Part shown: positions 10,159 through 19,437 of the stretch, piece by piece | How positions within the stretch are numbered: the stretch's first letter is position 1 | How the letters are laid out: each line of letters opens with the position of its first letter | Origin: Planktotalea sp. | Lineage (GTDB): Bacteria; Pseudomonadota; Alphaproteobacteria; Rhodobacterales; Rhodobacteraceae | NCBI RefSeq assembly: GCF_018607965.1 | Contig: NZ_JABBAM010000109.1 | Span: forward strand, 1-57,085 | Reading direction: 5' to 3' | DNA: 57,085 nucleotides | Notes under the pieces: model-generated | Databases searched by the model: none | What the model was told of the DNA's origin: nothing | Seen by the model: only the letters and a program-made list of their open reading frames with translations | Position numbers and translations under genes: made by a program

Positions 10159-10479
10159 ATGGCTACCGTTGCTGTTACAGACGCCACATTCGAAGCTGAA
10201 GTAAAAAATTCCACTGTCCCTGTTGTTGTAGACTTCTGGGCCGAATGGTGCGGACCTTGCAAACAGATCGGTCCATCTTTGGAAGCGCTGTCCGCCGAAT
10301 ACGGCGACAAGGTTAAAATCGTTAAGGTTGACGTTGATACAAACCCGAATTCTGCTGCCGCTATGGGCGTGCGTGGAATTCCTGCGTTGTTCATCATCAA
10401 AGACGGCGAGGTTGTTTCCAACCGCGCAGGTGCCGCTCCAAAAGCAGCACTGCAAAGCTGGATCGACGACGCGATTTAA
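10159..10479 (+). CDS. trxA: Thioredoxin
   Basis: This 106-residue thioredoxin has the canonical WCGPC active site at residues 30-34 and the cis-proline region [12 protein letters not shown] at about 74-85. It reduces cytoplasmic disulfides as the electron donor for ribonucleotide reductase, MsrA and others. A clear Shine-Dalgarno (CTAGGAGA, about 10145-10152) precedes the ATG. The gene is followed by its own intrinsic terminator, so it ends the upstream transcription unit or is transcribed alone. Confidence 0.97.
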   Translation: MATVAVTDATFEAEVKNSTVPVVVDFWAEWCGPCKQIGPSLEALSAEYGDKVKIVKVDVDTNPNSAAAMGVRGIPALFIIKDGEVVSNRAGAAPKAALQSWIDDAI

Positions 10480-10504
10480 GTCGTCTAGTTTCGGACCAAT
10501 CAGG

Positions 10505-10537
10505 GGGCGTGCCAATGGTGCGCCCTTTTGCTTTTTT
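10505..10537 (+). terminator. Rho-independent terminator after trxA
   Basis: A 9-bp hairpin is formed by GGGCGTGCC (10505-10513) and GGTGCGCCC (10517-10525) around a 3-nt AAT loop, with two G-U wobbles. It is followed by TTTT at 10526-10529 and a second T tract at 10532-10537. It starts 26 bp past the trxA stop and separates trxA from hslV. Confidence 0.8.
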
Positions 10538-10547
10538 GGCGCGCTTT

Positions 10548-10576
10548 CTTGCACCACACTGCGACCCTCGCCATAT
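10548..10576 (+). promoter_or_regulatory. Candidate sigma-32 (heat-shock) promoter for hslV
   Basis: CTTGCAC at 10548-10554 and GCCATAT at 10570-10576, with a 15-bp spacer, resemble the RpoH elements CTTGAAA and CCCATNT. The element lies between the trxA terminator and the hslV ribosome-binding site (AAGGAGAG). HslVU is a classic RpoH regulon member. The match is by eye and two or three bases differ from consensus. Confidence 0.45.
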
Positions 10577-10602
10577 AGAGCAGACAGAACAAGGAGAGAC
10601 CC

Positions 10603-11166
10603 ATGAGCAGCAACGAATTTCCCGGCTGGCACGGAACCACGATTATCGGCGTTCGCAAGGGTGGCGAAGTAGTGATTGCGGGTGATGGACAGGTCTCACT
10701 TGGACCAACGGTGATCAAGGGCACTGCCAAAAAGGTGCGTCGCTTGTCCCCCGGTGGATATGATGTTGTTGCAGGTTTCGCGGGATCTACCGCTGATGCG
10801 TTCACATTGCTGGAACGCCTTGAGGCCAAATTGGAGGCGACCCCCGGTCAATTGGCGCGCGCCTCTGTTGAATTGGCCAAAGACTGGCGCACCGATAAGT
10901 ACTTGCAGAAGCTAGAAGCGATGCTGATTGTTACGGATGGCACAGACCTCTTCGTGATCACCGGGGCTGGCGATGTTCTGGAGCCTGAACATGGCGTCGC
11001 TGCGATTGGGTCTGGCGGTAACTTCGCACTCGCCGCTGCACGCGGTTTAATGGAAGGCGACGGAACCCCAGAGGAAATCGCGCGCAAAGCGATGGCGATT
11101 GCGTCCGACATTTGCGTCTACACCAACGGCAAACTGACCGTCGAAACCATCAAGGCCACATCATGA
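10603..11166 (+). CDS. hslV: ATP-dependent protease subunit HslV (ClpQ)
   Basis: This 187-residue N-terminal-nucleophile peptidase forms the proteolytic core of HslUV. The catalytic threonine region is [11 protein letters not shown]. It sits behind a ten-residue leader ([10 protein letters not shown]), so the nucleophile would be Thr12 after processing, rather than Thr2 as in E. coli. The downstream motif [10 protein letters not shown] and the region [14 protein letters not shown] match the family. A strong Shine-Dalgarno (AAGGAGA) precedes the ATG. The stop overlaps the next gene by 4 bp. Expression is probably heat-induced from the candidate RpoH promoter at 10548. Confidence 0.96.
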   Translation: MSSNEFPGWHGTTIIGVRKGGEVVIAGDGQVSLGPTVIKGTAKKVRRLSPGGYDVVAGFAGSTADAFTLLERLEAKLEATPGQLARASVELAKDWRTDKYLQKLEAMLIVTDGTDLFVITGAGDVLEPEHGVAAIGSGGNFALAAARGLMEGDGTPEEIARKAMAIASDICVYTNGKLTVETIKATS

Positions 11167-12233
11167 GCCTAGATAAAGACGACATTCGCGCCGCTGTCGC
11201 AGGCAACATTCTGACAGAACCACAGGCCGCATCCTTGATGGCGCTTGCTGATAGTCGTCGTGGAACACGTGAAAACATGGATGGCCATGATGAACCATTC
11301 GAATTGTTCCGTGGCTTCAACGAAGTGTTTATCGTCATTGGTCTTGTTATTCTTTATGCGGGCTGGATGGGTCTGACGGGGATCAACACGTTCCTGTCCG
11401 AAAATGCGAATTTGAGCACGCTGATTTATGGTGTCATTTCCGTTGTCGTCACCTATTTTCTCACGCGGTACTTCACATTGAAACGCCGTATGGTTGCGCC
11501 GTCGATCATGCTCGTTGTTTTGATGATGCTGAGCGGACTTCAGATTGGTGCAAGTCTCGCTAATCTGTTTGGGTTCGATGGCGCATCTATGGTGGCTTTA
11601 GCTGTTAGTCTTTCAACGCTGTTGCTTGCTGCGTTTTATTTCGTGTTTCGTATTCCCGTTACGGTGTTTTTCATCGCACTTGGTGTATTCGTCGGAACCG
11701 GCGCGCTTGTTGTGCAAGGTGGTGTGAACACCCCCAGCTTCAACGATTTTTTCATGCTCACGAATAGCGGCCCCTATGCCTATATCACTATCATCTTGGG
11801 TTTTATCGGCCTCGCCATTGCACTGTCTTTCGACATGTCTGACCCGCACCGCGTCACGCGTCGTGCATCTTCTGGGTTCTGGCTACACGTGATCGCAGCA
11901 CCCGCAATTGTGAACACAGTAGCCCTCACGCTTTTTCAAAGCGGTAGCATGGTCAGTCAGTTCATCCTTCTCGCCTTTCTTGCTGCGATGGCCATCTTCG
12001 CAATAGTAATTGATCGACGCAGTTTCCTGGTCGCAGGTATTGGTTACATCGTTGCAATCGCGATTGCAGTGCTTGACGGAAATGCAGCGATCGTAATTCT
12101 TATCCTCGGCCTTGGGCTCGTCTTTCTGGGTGCAAAATGGGAAGGCTTACGTGCAGGAATCATGGACGCTTTGCCCGCGTTTCGAGGCAAAGATAAACTA
12201 CCCCCATGGGGTTTGACGGAGACTTCACTATGA
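11163..12233 (+). CDS. Conserved multi-pass membrane protein between hslV and hslU (DUF2157-like)
   Basis: I do not recognise an experimentally defined function. The 356-residue protein begins with a soluble stretch ([20 protein letters not shown], with a Q-A-A-S-L motif after it) resembling the N-terminus of DUF2157 membrane proteins. It then has about ten hydrophobic segments, for example [46 protein letters not shown] and [16 protein letters not shown] short charged C-terminus follows ([17 protein letters not shown]). Both junctions are ATGA overlaps with hslV (11163-11166) and hslU (12230-12233), so it should be co-translated with the protease. This hints at a role in membrane stress or a co-regulated function, but that is inference. 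Confidence 0.8.
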   Translation: MSLDKDDIRAAVAGNILTEPQAASLMALADSRRGTRENMDGHDEPFELFRGFNEVFIVIGLVILYAGWMGLTGINTFLSENANLSTLIYGVISVVVTYFLTRYFTLKRRMVAPSIMLVVLMMLSGLQIGASLANLFGFDGASMVALAVSLSTLLLAAFYFVFRIPVTVFFIALGVFVGTGALVVQGGVNTPSFNDFFMLTNSGPYAYITIILGFIGLAIALSFDMSDPHRVTRRASSGFWLHVIAAPAIVNTVALTLFQSGSMVSQFILLAFLAAMAIFAIVIDRRSFLVAGIGYIVAIAIAVLDGNAAIVILILGLGLVFLGAKWEGLRAGIMDALPAFRGKDKLPPWGLTETSL

Positions 12234-13537
12234 CCGACCTCACCCCCCGCGAAATCGTATCCGAGCTTGACCGCTTTATCATTGGGCAGAACGACGCCAA
12301 ACGCGCAGTCGCCGTTGCGTTGCGCAATCGCTGGCGCCGCAAGCAGTTGGCTGATGATCTACGCGATGAAGTGTATCCCAAAAATATCCTGATGATCGGG
12401 CCCACGGGTGTCGGCAAGACCGAGATTTCCCGTCGCCTCGCCAAACTGGCACGCGCACCGTTCATTAAGGTGGAGGCGACCAAGTTTACAGAAGTCGGCT
12501 ACGTGGGTCGCGACGTAGAACAGATCATTCGTGACCTCGTCGACGCAGCCATCGGCGAAACTCGCACCTACATGCGTGAAGACGTCAAATCAAAGGCCAA
12601 AGCTGCCGCCGAAGAACGTGTGATTGAAGCCATTGCTGGCGAAGGCGCGCGCGACGCAACGCGTGATATGTTCCGCAAAAAACTGCGTTCGGGTGAATTG
12701 GATAACACCATAATCGAACTTGAGGTCGCTGACAGTTCGAACCCAATGTCCGGTTTTGAAATTCCAGGTCAGCCTGGTTCGAACATGGGCATGATGAACA
12801 TTAGCGATCTTTTCGGCAAAACCATGGGCGGTCGCACGACGCGCAAGAAGCTCACGGTTTTAGAAAGCTATGATGTGCTAATTGGTGAAGAAGCGGATAA
12901 ACTACTTGATAATGAGGCCGTCACGCGCGCAGCCCTTGAGGCAGTTGAACAAAACGGCATCGTTTTCCTTGATGAGATCGACAAAGTTTGTACCCGTGCC
13001 GATGCACGCGGTGGTGATGTGTCCCGCGAAGGCGTGCAACGTGATCTGCTTCCCTTGATTGAAGGCACGACGGTCAGCACAAAACATGGTCCTGTGAAAA
13101 CAGACCACATCCTGTTCATAGCGTCTGGTGCATTTCACATCGCGAAACCATCTGATCTATTGCCCGAACTACAGGGTCGCCTTCCAATCCGCGTGGAATT
13201 GCGCGCACTCACGGAAGACGACTTCGTTCGTATTTTGACAGAAACAGATAACGCGCTGACGCTTCAGTATACTGCGTTGATGCAAACGGAGGAAGTGATC
13301 TTATCCTTCACCAACGACGGTATCGCGGCCCTTGCCAAGATCGCAGCAGAGGTCAATCACAGCGTGGAAAACATCGGCGCGCGTCGGCTCTACACTGTTC
13401 TAGAACGCGTTTTCGAGGAACTATCCTTCACAGCACCGGATCGTGGTGGCGAAACGATTTCTGTCGATTCCGCTTTTGTAGAGACGCATTTGGGTGAATT
13501 GTCCCGCTCAACAGATCTTTCTAGATACGTGTTGTAA
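12230..13537 (+). CDS. hslU: ATP-dependent protease ATPase subunit HslU (ClpY)
   Basis: This 435-residue AAA+ unfoldase feeds substrates to HslV. Walker A is GPTGVGKT at residues 57-64, Walker B is VFLDEID at about 246-252, and the family opening is [17 protein letters not shown]. The inserted I-domain spans roughly residues 110-230. The C-terminal tail ends DLSRYVL, as needed to dock into HslV. The chosen ATG overlaps the upstream stop; an in-frame start 24 bp earlier would lie inside that gene. It is the last gene of the hslV operon. Confidence 0.96.
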   Translation: MTDLTPREIVSELDRFIIGQNDAKRAVAVALRNRWRRKQLADDLRDEVYPKNILMIGPTGVGKTEISRRLAKLARAPFIKVEATKFTEVGYVGRDVEQIIRDLVDAAIGETRTYMREDVKSKAKAAAEERVIEAIAGEGARDATRDMFRKKLRSGELDNTIIELEVADSSNPMSGFEIPGQPGSNMGMMNISDLFGKTMGGRTTRKKLTVLESYDVLIGEEADKLLDNEAVTRAALEAVEQNGIVFLDEIDKVCTRADARGGDVSREGVQRDLLPLIEGTTVSTKHGPVKTDHILFIASGAFHIAKPSDLLPELQGRLPIRVELRALTEDDFVRILTETDNALTLQYTALMQTEEVILSFTNDGIAALAKIAAEVNHSVENIGARRLYTVLERVFEELSFTAPDRGGETISVDSAFVETHLGELSRSTDLSRYVL

Positions 13538-13546
13538 AACCAAAAA

Positions 13547-14767
13547 ATGGGCGCGCTTGGCGAATTCCTAAAGGCCAATGCTCGCTGGTTAAGTGCAGGC
13601 ATTTTATTGACGGGCCTGTCCAGCTTTGGGCAGACCTTTTTCATCGCACTCTTTGCGGCCAACATCCAAGCCGCGTTCGACCTAAGCCACGGCGCATGGG
13701 GATTGATGTACACCGTCGGCACAACTGCGTCCGCAATCGTTATGGTTTGGGCAGGACGACAAGCCGACATATTTCGCGTACGCACTTTAGGCGCACTGTC
13801 TCTAGCAGCACTCGCACTTGCGTGCCTCGCAATGGCGGTAAACCCATGGATTTGGCTTTTGCCCGTTGTCATTTTCGCACTACGCCTGACGGGCCAAGGC
13901 ATGACGAGCCACATCGCCGCCGTCGCAATGGCGCGTTGGTTCGTGGCCTCGCGCGGTCGCGCCCTTTCGATTTCAGCGCTTGGATTTTCTGTTGGCCAAG
14001 CGCTGTTCCCAATCATCGTCGTTGCATTGATGGCCTTCATGGATTGGCGGATAATCTGGGTGGTTTGTGCGGGCATTGCACTGCTTGGCATTCCCATTTT
14101 GTTCAAACTGCTTTCCCAAGAACGCACACCAGCATCCATGGCGAAAAACAGTGAAAGACTCGGCATGGGCGGGCAACATTGGACCCGCCAGAACGTGCTG
14201 CGCCATCCCCTTTTCTGGTTAATGATCCCTGCCCTCCTTGGCCCATCCGCCTTCAACACAGCGTTCTTCTTTCACCAAGTCCACTACGCCAGCGTGATCG
14301 GCATCACCAACATGCAAATGGTCAGCTATTTCCCGTTCTTCATGATCATCACAGTTGGCGCGACGCTTTTGTCAGGCGCCCTTTTGGACCGTTTCGGAAC
14401 TGCACGACTATTGCCGTTTCATCAACTTCCGTTGGTGATCGCGTTCGTGATCTACGGCACACATCTCCTTGGACTTGGCTACGGTTTCTTTTTCCTCGCC
14501 CTAAGTGCGGGCGCACAGGCCACTCTGATCGCAGCGTTCTGGGCGGAATTCTACGGAACTGCACATCTGGGCGCAATCAAAGCGATGGCAGCCGCCGTCA
14601 TGGTTCTGGGATCTGCAATTGGACCAGGTATCACGGGCGCGTTGATTGATTTCGGCATCGGAATCGAGGTGCAATATCTTTGGGTCGCTGCATATTTCAT
14701 GCTGGCCACATTAATGATGTGGCTCGGCATTCAGATGTCTCGCGGATCGTTAACGCGCGCGGCGTAA
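13547..14767 (+). CDS. MFS transporter
   Basis: This 406-residue integral membrane protein has about twelve hydrophobic segments of the major facilitator superfamily. The cytoplasmic loop motif AGRQADIFRVRTLG, between segments 2 and 3, is a variant of MFS motif A, and SALLDRFGTARLL-like sequence appears in the second half. The substrate cannot be read from the sequence. It starts 9 bp after hslU, so it may be partly co-transcribed with that operon. It converges on the minus-strand smr gene with an 18-bp overlap of the 3' ends. Confidence 0.85.
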   Translation: MGALGEFLKANARWLSAGILLTGLSSFGQTFFIALFAANIQAAFDLSHGAWGLMYTVGTTASAIVMVWAGRQADIFRVRTLGALSLAALALACLAMAVNPWIWLLPVVIFALRLTGQGMTSHIAAVAMARWFVASRGRALSISALGFSVGQALFPIIVVALMAFMDWRIIWVVCAGIALLGIPILFKLLSQERTPASMAKNSERLGMGGQHWTRQNVLRHPLFWLMIPALLGPSAFNTAFFFHQVHYASVIGITNMQMVSYFPFFMIITVGATLLSGALLDRFGTARLLPFHQLPLVIAFVIYGTHLLGLGYGFFFLALSAGAQATLIAAFWAEFYGTAHLGAIKAMAAAVMVLGSAIGPGITGALIDFGIGIEVQYLWVAAYFMLATLMMWLGIQMSRGSLTRAA

Positions 14768-15337
14768 GTAGACGTAATATGCGCCTGCCCCACCGTGACG
14801 AATATGGGATTCTGTGACCTGCAGGATTGCGGACGACACAGGCGACATGGTCAGCCACATAGGAACTTGCCGTTTAAGAGCGCCCATACGTTGGGGCGTG
14901 AATGTGCCAGGTTCAGCACGCTTACCGCCCTTGCCCGTAATCACCAAAACCAAGCGTTTGCCAGATGCCTGCGACATTAGAATGAAGGAGATCAACGCGG
15001 GATGCGCCTCGGCAACAGTCATTCCATGTAGGTCGATACGGCCTTCTGGTTTGATCTTGCCACGCTGCATCGTTTTGTAGGACTTTGCATCCATCTGCAA
15101 AACCGCTGACCGTAGACGATCGCGTAGTTCGGGCAAAACATCATGCACCTCGCGCGTGGATGTCGAAACAGCACCTAACGAGAACGAAGCAATGGGCTTG
15201 GGTTCAGCTGATTTCGGTTTCTTCTTAGCTACGATATCCGCGATGGGTTCACGCGCGGGTGGGTTTAAACGTTCCGCCGTGCGCGCCACCTGATTCCACA
15301 GATCAAGCTCTTCAGGCTTCAAGCGACGACGTACCAT
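14750..15337 (-). CDS. Smr/MutS2-domain protein
   Basis: This 195-residue protein has a C-terminal Smr domain, marked by DLHGMTVAEAH at residues 102-112 and the nucleic-acid-binding loop ITGKGG at about 133-138. The end is RHGGAGAYYVYLRR. The N-terminal 95 residues are charged and low in predicted structure. Smr domains are structure-specific endonucleases or RNA-binding modules, and the target here is unknown. It is the third gene of the timA-mltA-smr operon and lies one base after mltA. Confidence 0.87.
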   Translation of the reverse strand: MVRRRLKPEELDLWNQVARTAERLNPPAREPIADIVAKKKPKSAEPKPIASFSLGAVSTSTREVHDVLPELRDRLRSAVLQMDAKSYKTMQRGKIKPEGRIDLHGMTVAEAHPALISFILMSQASGKRLVLVITGKGGKRAEPGTFTPQRMGALKRQVPMWLTMSPVSSAILQVTESHIRHGGAGAYYVYLRRAR

Positions 15338-15338
15338 T

Positions 15339-16376
15339 TTACTGCACGTTCTCTGGCAAATAGGCGTACGCGCGCTGAATCGGCATCAGCACAACCATGC
15401 GGCCCGGATCGCGCAAGCGACCAGCTTCGCGACCAGCTTCGTCACCTGTTCCAAAGAAGACGTCAGCGCGTTGTGATCCCTTAATCGCCGATCCTGTATC
15501 CTGCGCAATCATCAGACGGCGCAACGACTTTTTGCCGTCCTTTTCGATCCACACAGGCGCACCAAGGGGCGTAAATTTTGAATCAACCGCGACAGAACGC
15601 ATGGTCGTGATCGACCGGTTCATCGCACCAAGCGGACCCTTGTCGGCAGGCACTTCGCTCACTTCGCGAAAAAACACGTAAGATGGATTGTGATACAAAA
15701 GCGCCTTACCGTCTTCCGGATTGCGCCTAACCCAATTTTTAATCACTTGCGCCGACACTTGATGCGCTTCGTAAATCCCACGCCGCACCATTTCTTGACC
15801 GATAGAGCGATAATTATGTCTGTTCGACCCAGCAAAGCCAACACGCAGAAAGCTTCCATCGGGTAGCTTTACGCGACCCGACCCTTGGATTTGTAGAAAG
15901 AATAACTCAACAGGATCATCGACGTAGCAGATTTCATGGTTAAGACCGTCCATGACGCCATCTTCCAAAATCTCGCGACGTGTGTGCCACTGTGATGCGG
16001 TCTTGGCATCTTTTGGCATTCCATAGATCGGATATTTATAACGCGGTGTTTTAACGCGCGAGCCATCAAGCTCGGGTTCAAAATACCCCGTAAACATCGC
16101 GTCATTGCCGTCTTCGATCATCAAGGGTCGGAAGAATAATTCAAAGAACGCGCGCGCATTCGTTTGATCGTTCGCGGCCTTGCACAAGTTCTTCCAGTCC
16201 GCGGTTTTCATATCGCGGCACGTGTTGCTAAACACGTCTAACGCCGCTTGGTGATCATCTTCGGCCCAACCATCAAGGTCCTTGAAATCGAGAATGCTGT
16301 AGACGGTTTCTGCCTGTGCAGGGGCGGTCATTGAAACAGCCCCTGCCAAAAATATTGCCCTAAGGGCACGGATCAT
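15339..16376 (-). CDS. mltA: Membrane-bound lytic murein transglycosylase A
   Basis: This 345-residue protein starts with a signal peptide (AIFLAGAVSMTAPAQA). The MltA barrel motif MFTGYFEPELDGSR lies near residues 92-105. The 3D-domain segment AQDTGSAIKGSQRADVFFGT, at about 290-309, includes the catalytic Asp. It cleaves the MurNAc-GlcNAc bond to give 1,6-anhydro-MurNAc in the periplasm. That product feeds the recycling route in which AmgK and MurU, encoded 12 kb away, act. I see no lipobox cysteine, so the protein may be soluble in the periplasm. It overlaps timA by 4 bp. Confidence 0.93.
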   Translation of the reverse strand: MIRALRAIFLAGAVSMTAPAQAETVYSILDFKDLDGWAEDDHQAALDVFSNTCRDMKTADWKNLCKAANDQTNARAFFELFFRPLMIEDGNDAMFTGYFEPELDGSRVKTPRYKYPIYGMPKDAKTASQWHTRREILEDGVMDGLNHEICYVDDPVELFFLQIQGSGRVKLPDGSFLRVGFAGSNRHNYRSIGQEMVRRGIYEAHQVSAQVIKNWVRRNPEDGKALLYHNPSYVFFREVSEVPADKGPLGAMNRSITTMRSVAVDSKFTPLGAPVWIEKDGKKSLRRLMIAQDTGSAIKGSQRADVFFGTGDEAGREAGRLRDPGRMVVLMPIQRAYAYLPENVQ

Positions 16377-17023
16377 TCGCCAGTGGCAACAAGTTGCCAG
16401 TTAGGATCGTCAGAACCCATGTGACGCGCGAAGGTCCAAATGTCTTTCTGACGCTTCACTTTTTTCTCATCACCCTCGACGATTTCGCCAGAGTTATCGC
16501 GCACAACGGATGTCATTTCACCAACGAAACGAACTGTGACTTCACCGATGCCTGTCGCATCATCGAATGTGGCATCTGCCAAAGACATTTCGCGGATACC
16601 AATGAACTTGGCTTCAATCGTTAGGCCCTGCTTTTCGCGGGACTCAACCACTTCTGCAAAGCTTTCGTACACATCATCATCAAGAAACGGTTTAATGTCA
16701 GCCATTTCGCCGCGCTCGAAACCCAACAGGATCATTTCGTATGCGCCACGTGCGCCGCCAAGAAAATCGGACACGCCGAACGACGGCTCTGCCGATTTCA
16801 TTTTGGCCAAAGCTTCGGCGGCTTCAGGCATATTCTCAGTGTGATCCGCGATGTCCGGATCAGGACCACCTTCAATCACTTCAAACTCGGGGCGTTTGCG
16901 TGTGGGCGCTATGGTTGGTGGCTTTTCAAAGCCATCCCGTGTGCCAAGAACATTTTTTAGGCGCAAAATTAGAAAAACCGCGATGCCGGCTAGTACTAAA
17001 AGCTGGATAATGGGCGAATTCAT
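16373..17023 (-). CDS. Tim44/TimA-family membrane-associated protein
   Basis: This 216-residue protein has one N-terminal membrane segment (IIQLLVLAGIAVFLILRL), a proline-rich linker and a Tim44-like domain (DFLGGARGAYEMILLGFERG, then EVTVRFVGEMTSVVR). Alphaproteobacterial TimA proteins are the bacterial relatives of mitochondrial Tim44. Their role at the inner membrane is not settled. I chose the ATG at 17023; the longer in-frame extension has no family features and covers the divergent promoter region. It is first in the timA-mltA-smr operon, divergent from fxsA. Confidence 0.88.
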   Translation of the reverse strand: MNSPIIQLLVLAGIAVFLILRLKNVLGTRDGFEKPPTIAPTRKRPEFEVIEGGPDPDIADHTENMPEAAEALAKMKSAEPSFGVSDFLGGARGAYEMILLGFERGEMADIKPFLDDDVYESFAEVVESREKQGLTIEAKFIGIREMSLADATFDDATGIGEVTVRFVGEMTSVVRDNSGEIVEGDEKKVKRQKDIWTFARHMGSDDPNWQLVATGE

Positions 17024-17129
17024 GTAAGTGTCGTCCTTCTGGGCATAGCAACAGTTATACTGAGGACTTATGTACGCAAGGGCGGCGGTCAAGTCCACTA
17101 CACCGCCAAGTGACAGGAGAAGCAGAAAG

Positions 17130-17609
17130 ATGTGGTTATTTTTAGCCTTTTTATCGGTCCCATTGATTGAAATTGCGTTGTTTATCCAAATTGGTGGGGC
17201 AATTGGCCTCTGGTCTACTTTGGGAATCGTCATTTTGACGGCTGTGGTCGGTACGTTTTTGGTGAAAACCCAAGGCGCACTTGCGATGAACAACCTGCGA
17301 CAGTCCTTCGGAACGCTGTCTGATCCTTCAGAGCCGCTTGCCCACGGGGCTATGATCCTCGTATCTGGCGCGCTTTTGCTGACACCGGGGTTTTTCACAG
17401 ACACTGTTGGATTTGCTTTGCTTGTCCCCGCGGTTCGCTCTGCGGTGTTTCGCTATCTGAAGTCGCGCATCAAAGTGAAAAGCTTTGATATGGGTGGCGC
17501 ACAACAACGTCCCCAGCAACACCCAAGAGATCCAAACGTTATCGACGGTGAATTTGAAGAAGTGCCGCGTGATCCGAATGCACCCCCTTCTGGATGGACC
17601 AAGCATTGA
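17130..17609 (+). CDS. fxsA: FxsA-family membrane protein
   Basis: This 159-residue protein starts at MWLFLAFLSVPLIEIALF, preceded by a good Shine-Dalgarno (CAGGAGAAG). It has three to four hydrophobic segments, including WSTLGIVILTAVVGTFLV and GAMILVSGALLLTPGFFTDT, and the family motif LLTPGFFTDTVG. The C-terminal 45 residues are polar. E. coli FxsA interferes with exclusion of phage T7 by F plasmids when overproduced; the native role is unknown. It is divergent from timA and 58 bp upstream of secB. Confidence 0.9.
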   Translation: MWLFLAFLSVPLIEIALFIQIGGAIGLWSTLGIVILTAVVGTFLVKTQGALAMNNLRQSFGTLSDPSEPLAHGAMILVSGALLLTPGFFTDTVGFALLVPAVRSAVFRYLKSRIKVKSFDMGGAQQRPQQHPRDPNVIDGEFEEVPRDPNAPPSGWTKH

Positions 17610-17667
17610 GGCCCGCGCATCTTACTGCTAAGCACTGCGCCAACTGACATTTTACCGGAGAATTCCC

Positions 17668-18165
17668 ATGGCTGAAAACGAAACAGCGGCTGCTGCACCA
17701 GAAGCACCCCAAGTTAAAATGAACATCCTCGCGCAATTCATTCGCGACATGTCTTTTGAAAACATTCTTGCCCAAAAAGGCATTCAGGGCGAAGTGAATC
17801 CGGACGTAAACGTTCAGGTGAATTTGGACGCGAAAAAACGCGCAGCCGAGCACCAGTATGATGTCATCACCAAGATCGAAATTAACTCAAAGGTGAAAGA
17901 CACTGGCCAGCAACTATTTTTGCTGGAACTTGAGTACGCAGGTGTTTTCCACATTGAAGGCGTGCCAGACGATCAGATGCACCCGTTCCTTTTGATCGAG
18001 TGCCCGCGCATGACGTTCCCATTCGTACGTCGCATCGTTTCCGACGTGACACGTGACGGTGGCTTCCCGCCGTTGAACCTAGAGACTATTGACTTTGTAG
18101 CGCTGTATCGCAATGAAATCGCGCGTCGTCAGGCCGAAGCTACTGCGCAAGCCCAACCGAATTAA
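17668..18165 (+). CDS. secB: Protein-export chaperone SecB
   Basis: This 165-residue cytosolic chaperone keeps precursors unfolded and delivers them to SecA. Recognisable regions are YDVITKIEINSKV, FLLELEYAGVFHIEGVP and LIECPRMTFPFVRRIVSDVT, the last containing the conserved CPR region. It has an extended N-terminus of about 20 residues rich in Ala and Glu. Its 3' end overlaps the convergent dnaQ end by 4 bp. Confidence 0.95.
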   Translation: MAENETAAAAPEAPQVKMNILAQFIRDMSFENILAQKGIQGEVNPDVNVQVNLDAKKRAAEHQYDVITKIEINSKVKDTGQQLFLLELEYAGVFHIEGVPDDQMHPFLLIECPRMTFPFVRRIVSDVTRDGGFPPLNLETIDFVALYRNEIARRQAEATAQAQPN

Positions 18166-18851
18166 TCAAATTTCCGCCAAAGCGCATCATCGCCTAGTTT
18201 TTCAACGAAAGCAGCATGCGCTTTGGCTTCCACTTCGCTCACTCTATCGGGCAAAGGGGTCGGGCGTTTAGATGCGCGCCATGTTTCTTCAGCGTTTCCG
18301 CTGTTTCCCCCACCAGAGTTTGCAAGAACCAGACCTGGTTGGCGACCCCCCAGTAATTCCAAATACACTTCGGCCAAGATTTCAGAGTCAAGCAAAGCAC
18401 CGTGCAGCGTCCGGTTCGAGTTGTCGATGTGAAACCGTCGGCAAAGCGCATCCAACGACGCTGGTGAGCCTGGGAATTTCTTACGCGCAATCGCGAGGGT
18501 GTCTAATGCTTGCTCCCATGGAAGCTGTGGAAGGTTCAGCCAGCCCAGTTCAGCATTCAGAAATTTCATATCAAAGGCTGCGTTGTGGATCACCATCTTA
18601 TCATCTTTGACGAAATCCAGAAATTCCTGTGCGATCTGTTTGAACACAGGTTTGTCGCGTAGAAAGTCATCGCCCAACCCGTGCACTTCGAATGCGTCAT
18701 TCGGCATCGCGCGTTCAGGGTTGATGTATTGATGATACGTCACGCCCGTAGGCATTTGGTTGATCAACTCCACCGCACCAATTTCAACGATGCGATCACC
18801 ACTTTGGGGATCAAAACCTGTCGTTTCCGTATCCAGAACCAATTCACGCAT
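18162..18851 (-). CDS. dnaQ: DNA polymerase III epsilon subunit (3'-5' proofreading exonuclease)
   Basis: This 229-residue DEDDh exonuclease proofreads for the replicative polymerase. Exo I is LDTETTGF at residues 6-13, Exo II is HNAAFDMKFL at about 93-102, and the Exo III region HGALLDSEILAEVY at about 145-158 holds the catalytic His and Asp. The alphaproteobacterial form has a C-terminal tail for the polymerase alpha contact. The gene is the distal member of the leftward run maf-aroE-coaE-dnaQ, overlapping coaE by 8 bp, next to the putative origin. Confidence 0.95.
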   Translation of the reverse strand: MRELVLDTETTGFDPQSGDRIVEIGAVELINQMPTGVTYHQYINPERAMPNDAFEVHGLGDDFLRDKPVFKQIAQEFLDFVKDDKMVIHNAAFDMKFLNAELGWLNLPQLPWEQALDTLAIARKKFPGSPASLDALCRRFHIDNSNRTLHGALLDSEILAEVYLELLGGRQPGLVLANSGGGNSGNAEETWRASKRPTPLPDRVSEVEAKAHAAFVEKLGDDALWRKFD

Positions 18852-19437
18852 GGGTCAACCTCCCTTTGATGTCCGCAAGGATCGCCGCGACCTGAGCCCG
18901 TGCATGATCCAGAGTATCGGTTTCGATCACATAATCACTAAGCGCGCGTTTTTCTTCAATGGGCATTTGGCGCGAGAGGATCATCGCAAAATCATCCTCA
19001 GACATTGTTCCACGTGACAGAACGCGTTCTTTTTGCGTTTCTGCGTTGGTCCAAACGCAAGCAACTGCATCCATGCCAACGTTGCCACCCGTTTCGAATA
19101 GCAAAGGTGTGTCGAAAACGAGGATTTCAGACGCAGCATCCGCTTTGAACGCGTCACGGCTAGCGCCGACCAACGGATGCACGATCGCCTCAATCTTTGA
19201 AAGCAACGAAGCATCGGCGCGGATTGCGTTGCGCAGAACAGTTCGATCCAAGACATTGTCTTGCAAGGCATCTGGAACTAGTACCGCAATCGGCGCAATC
19301 GCAAGACCGTTTGGCGCATAAAGCTGATGGACAGCGGCGTCCGCATCCCAGACAGCACAGCCCGCATCAGCGAACATTTGAGCAGTTGTAGATTTTCCCA
19401 TGCCAATAGATCCGGTTATGCCCAAAAGAAAACTCAT
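18844..19437 (-). CDS. coaE: Dephospho-CoA kinase
   Basis: This 197-residue P-loop kinase catalyses the last step of coenzyme A synthesis, phosphorylating the 3'-OH of dephospho-CoA. Walker A is GSIGMGKST at residues 9-17, followed by DADAAVHQLY (about 33-42), which forms part of the CoA-binding DAD motif. The lid region HPLVGASR and the segment FDTPLLFETG also fit the family. It overlaps aroE by 4 bp and dnaQ by 8 bp. Confidence 0.95.
   Translation of the reverse strand: MSFLLGITGSIGMGKSTTAQMFADAGCAVWDADAAVHQLYAPNGLAIAPIAVLVPDALQDNVLDRTVLRNAIRADASLLSKIEAIVHPLVGASRDAFKADAASEILVFDTPLLFETGGNVGMDAVACVWTNAETQKERVLSRGTMSEDDFAMILSRQMPIEEKRALSDYVIETDTLDHARAQVAAILADIKGRLTHA

Noticed and set aside
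13390-14259. A 289-codon minus-strand frame across hslU and the MFS gene
   Set aside because: It overlaps two well-supported genes and its product has no recognisable motif.
19006-19021. parS-like TGTTCCACGTGACAGA in coaE
   Set aside because: Three mismatches, including within the arms; weaker than the three listed sites, though it is on the other side of the origin.
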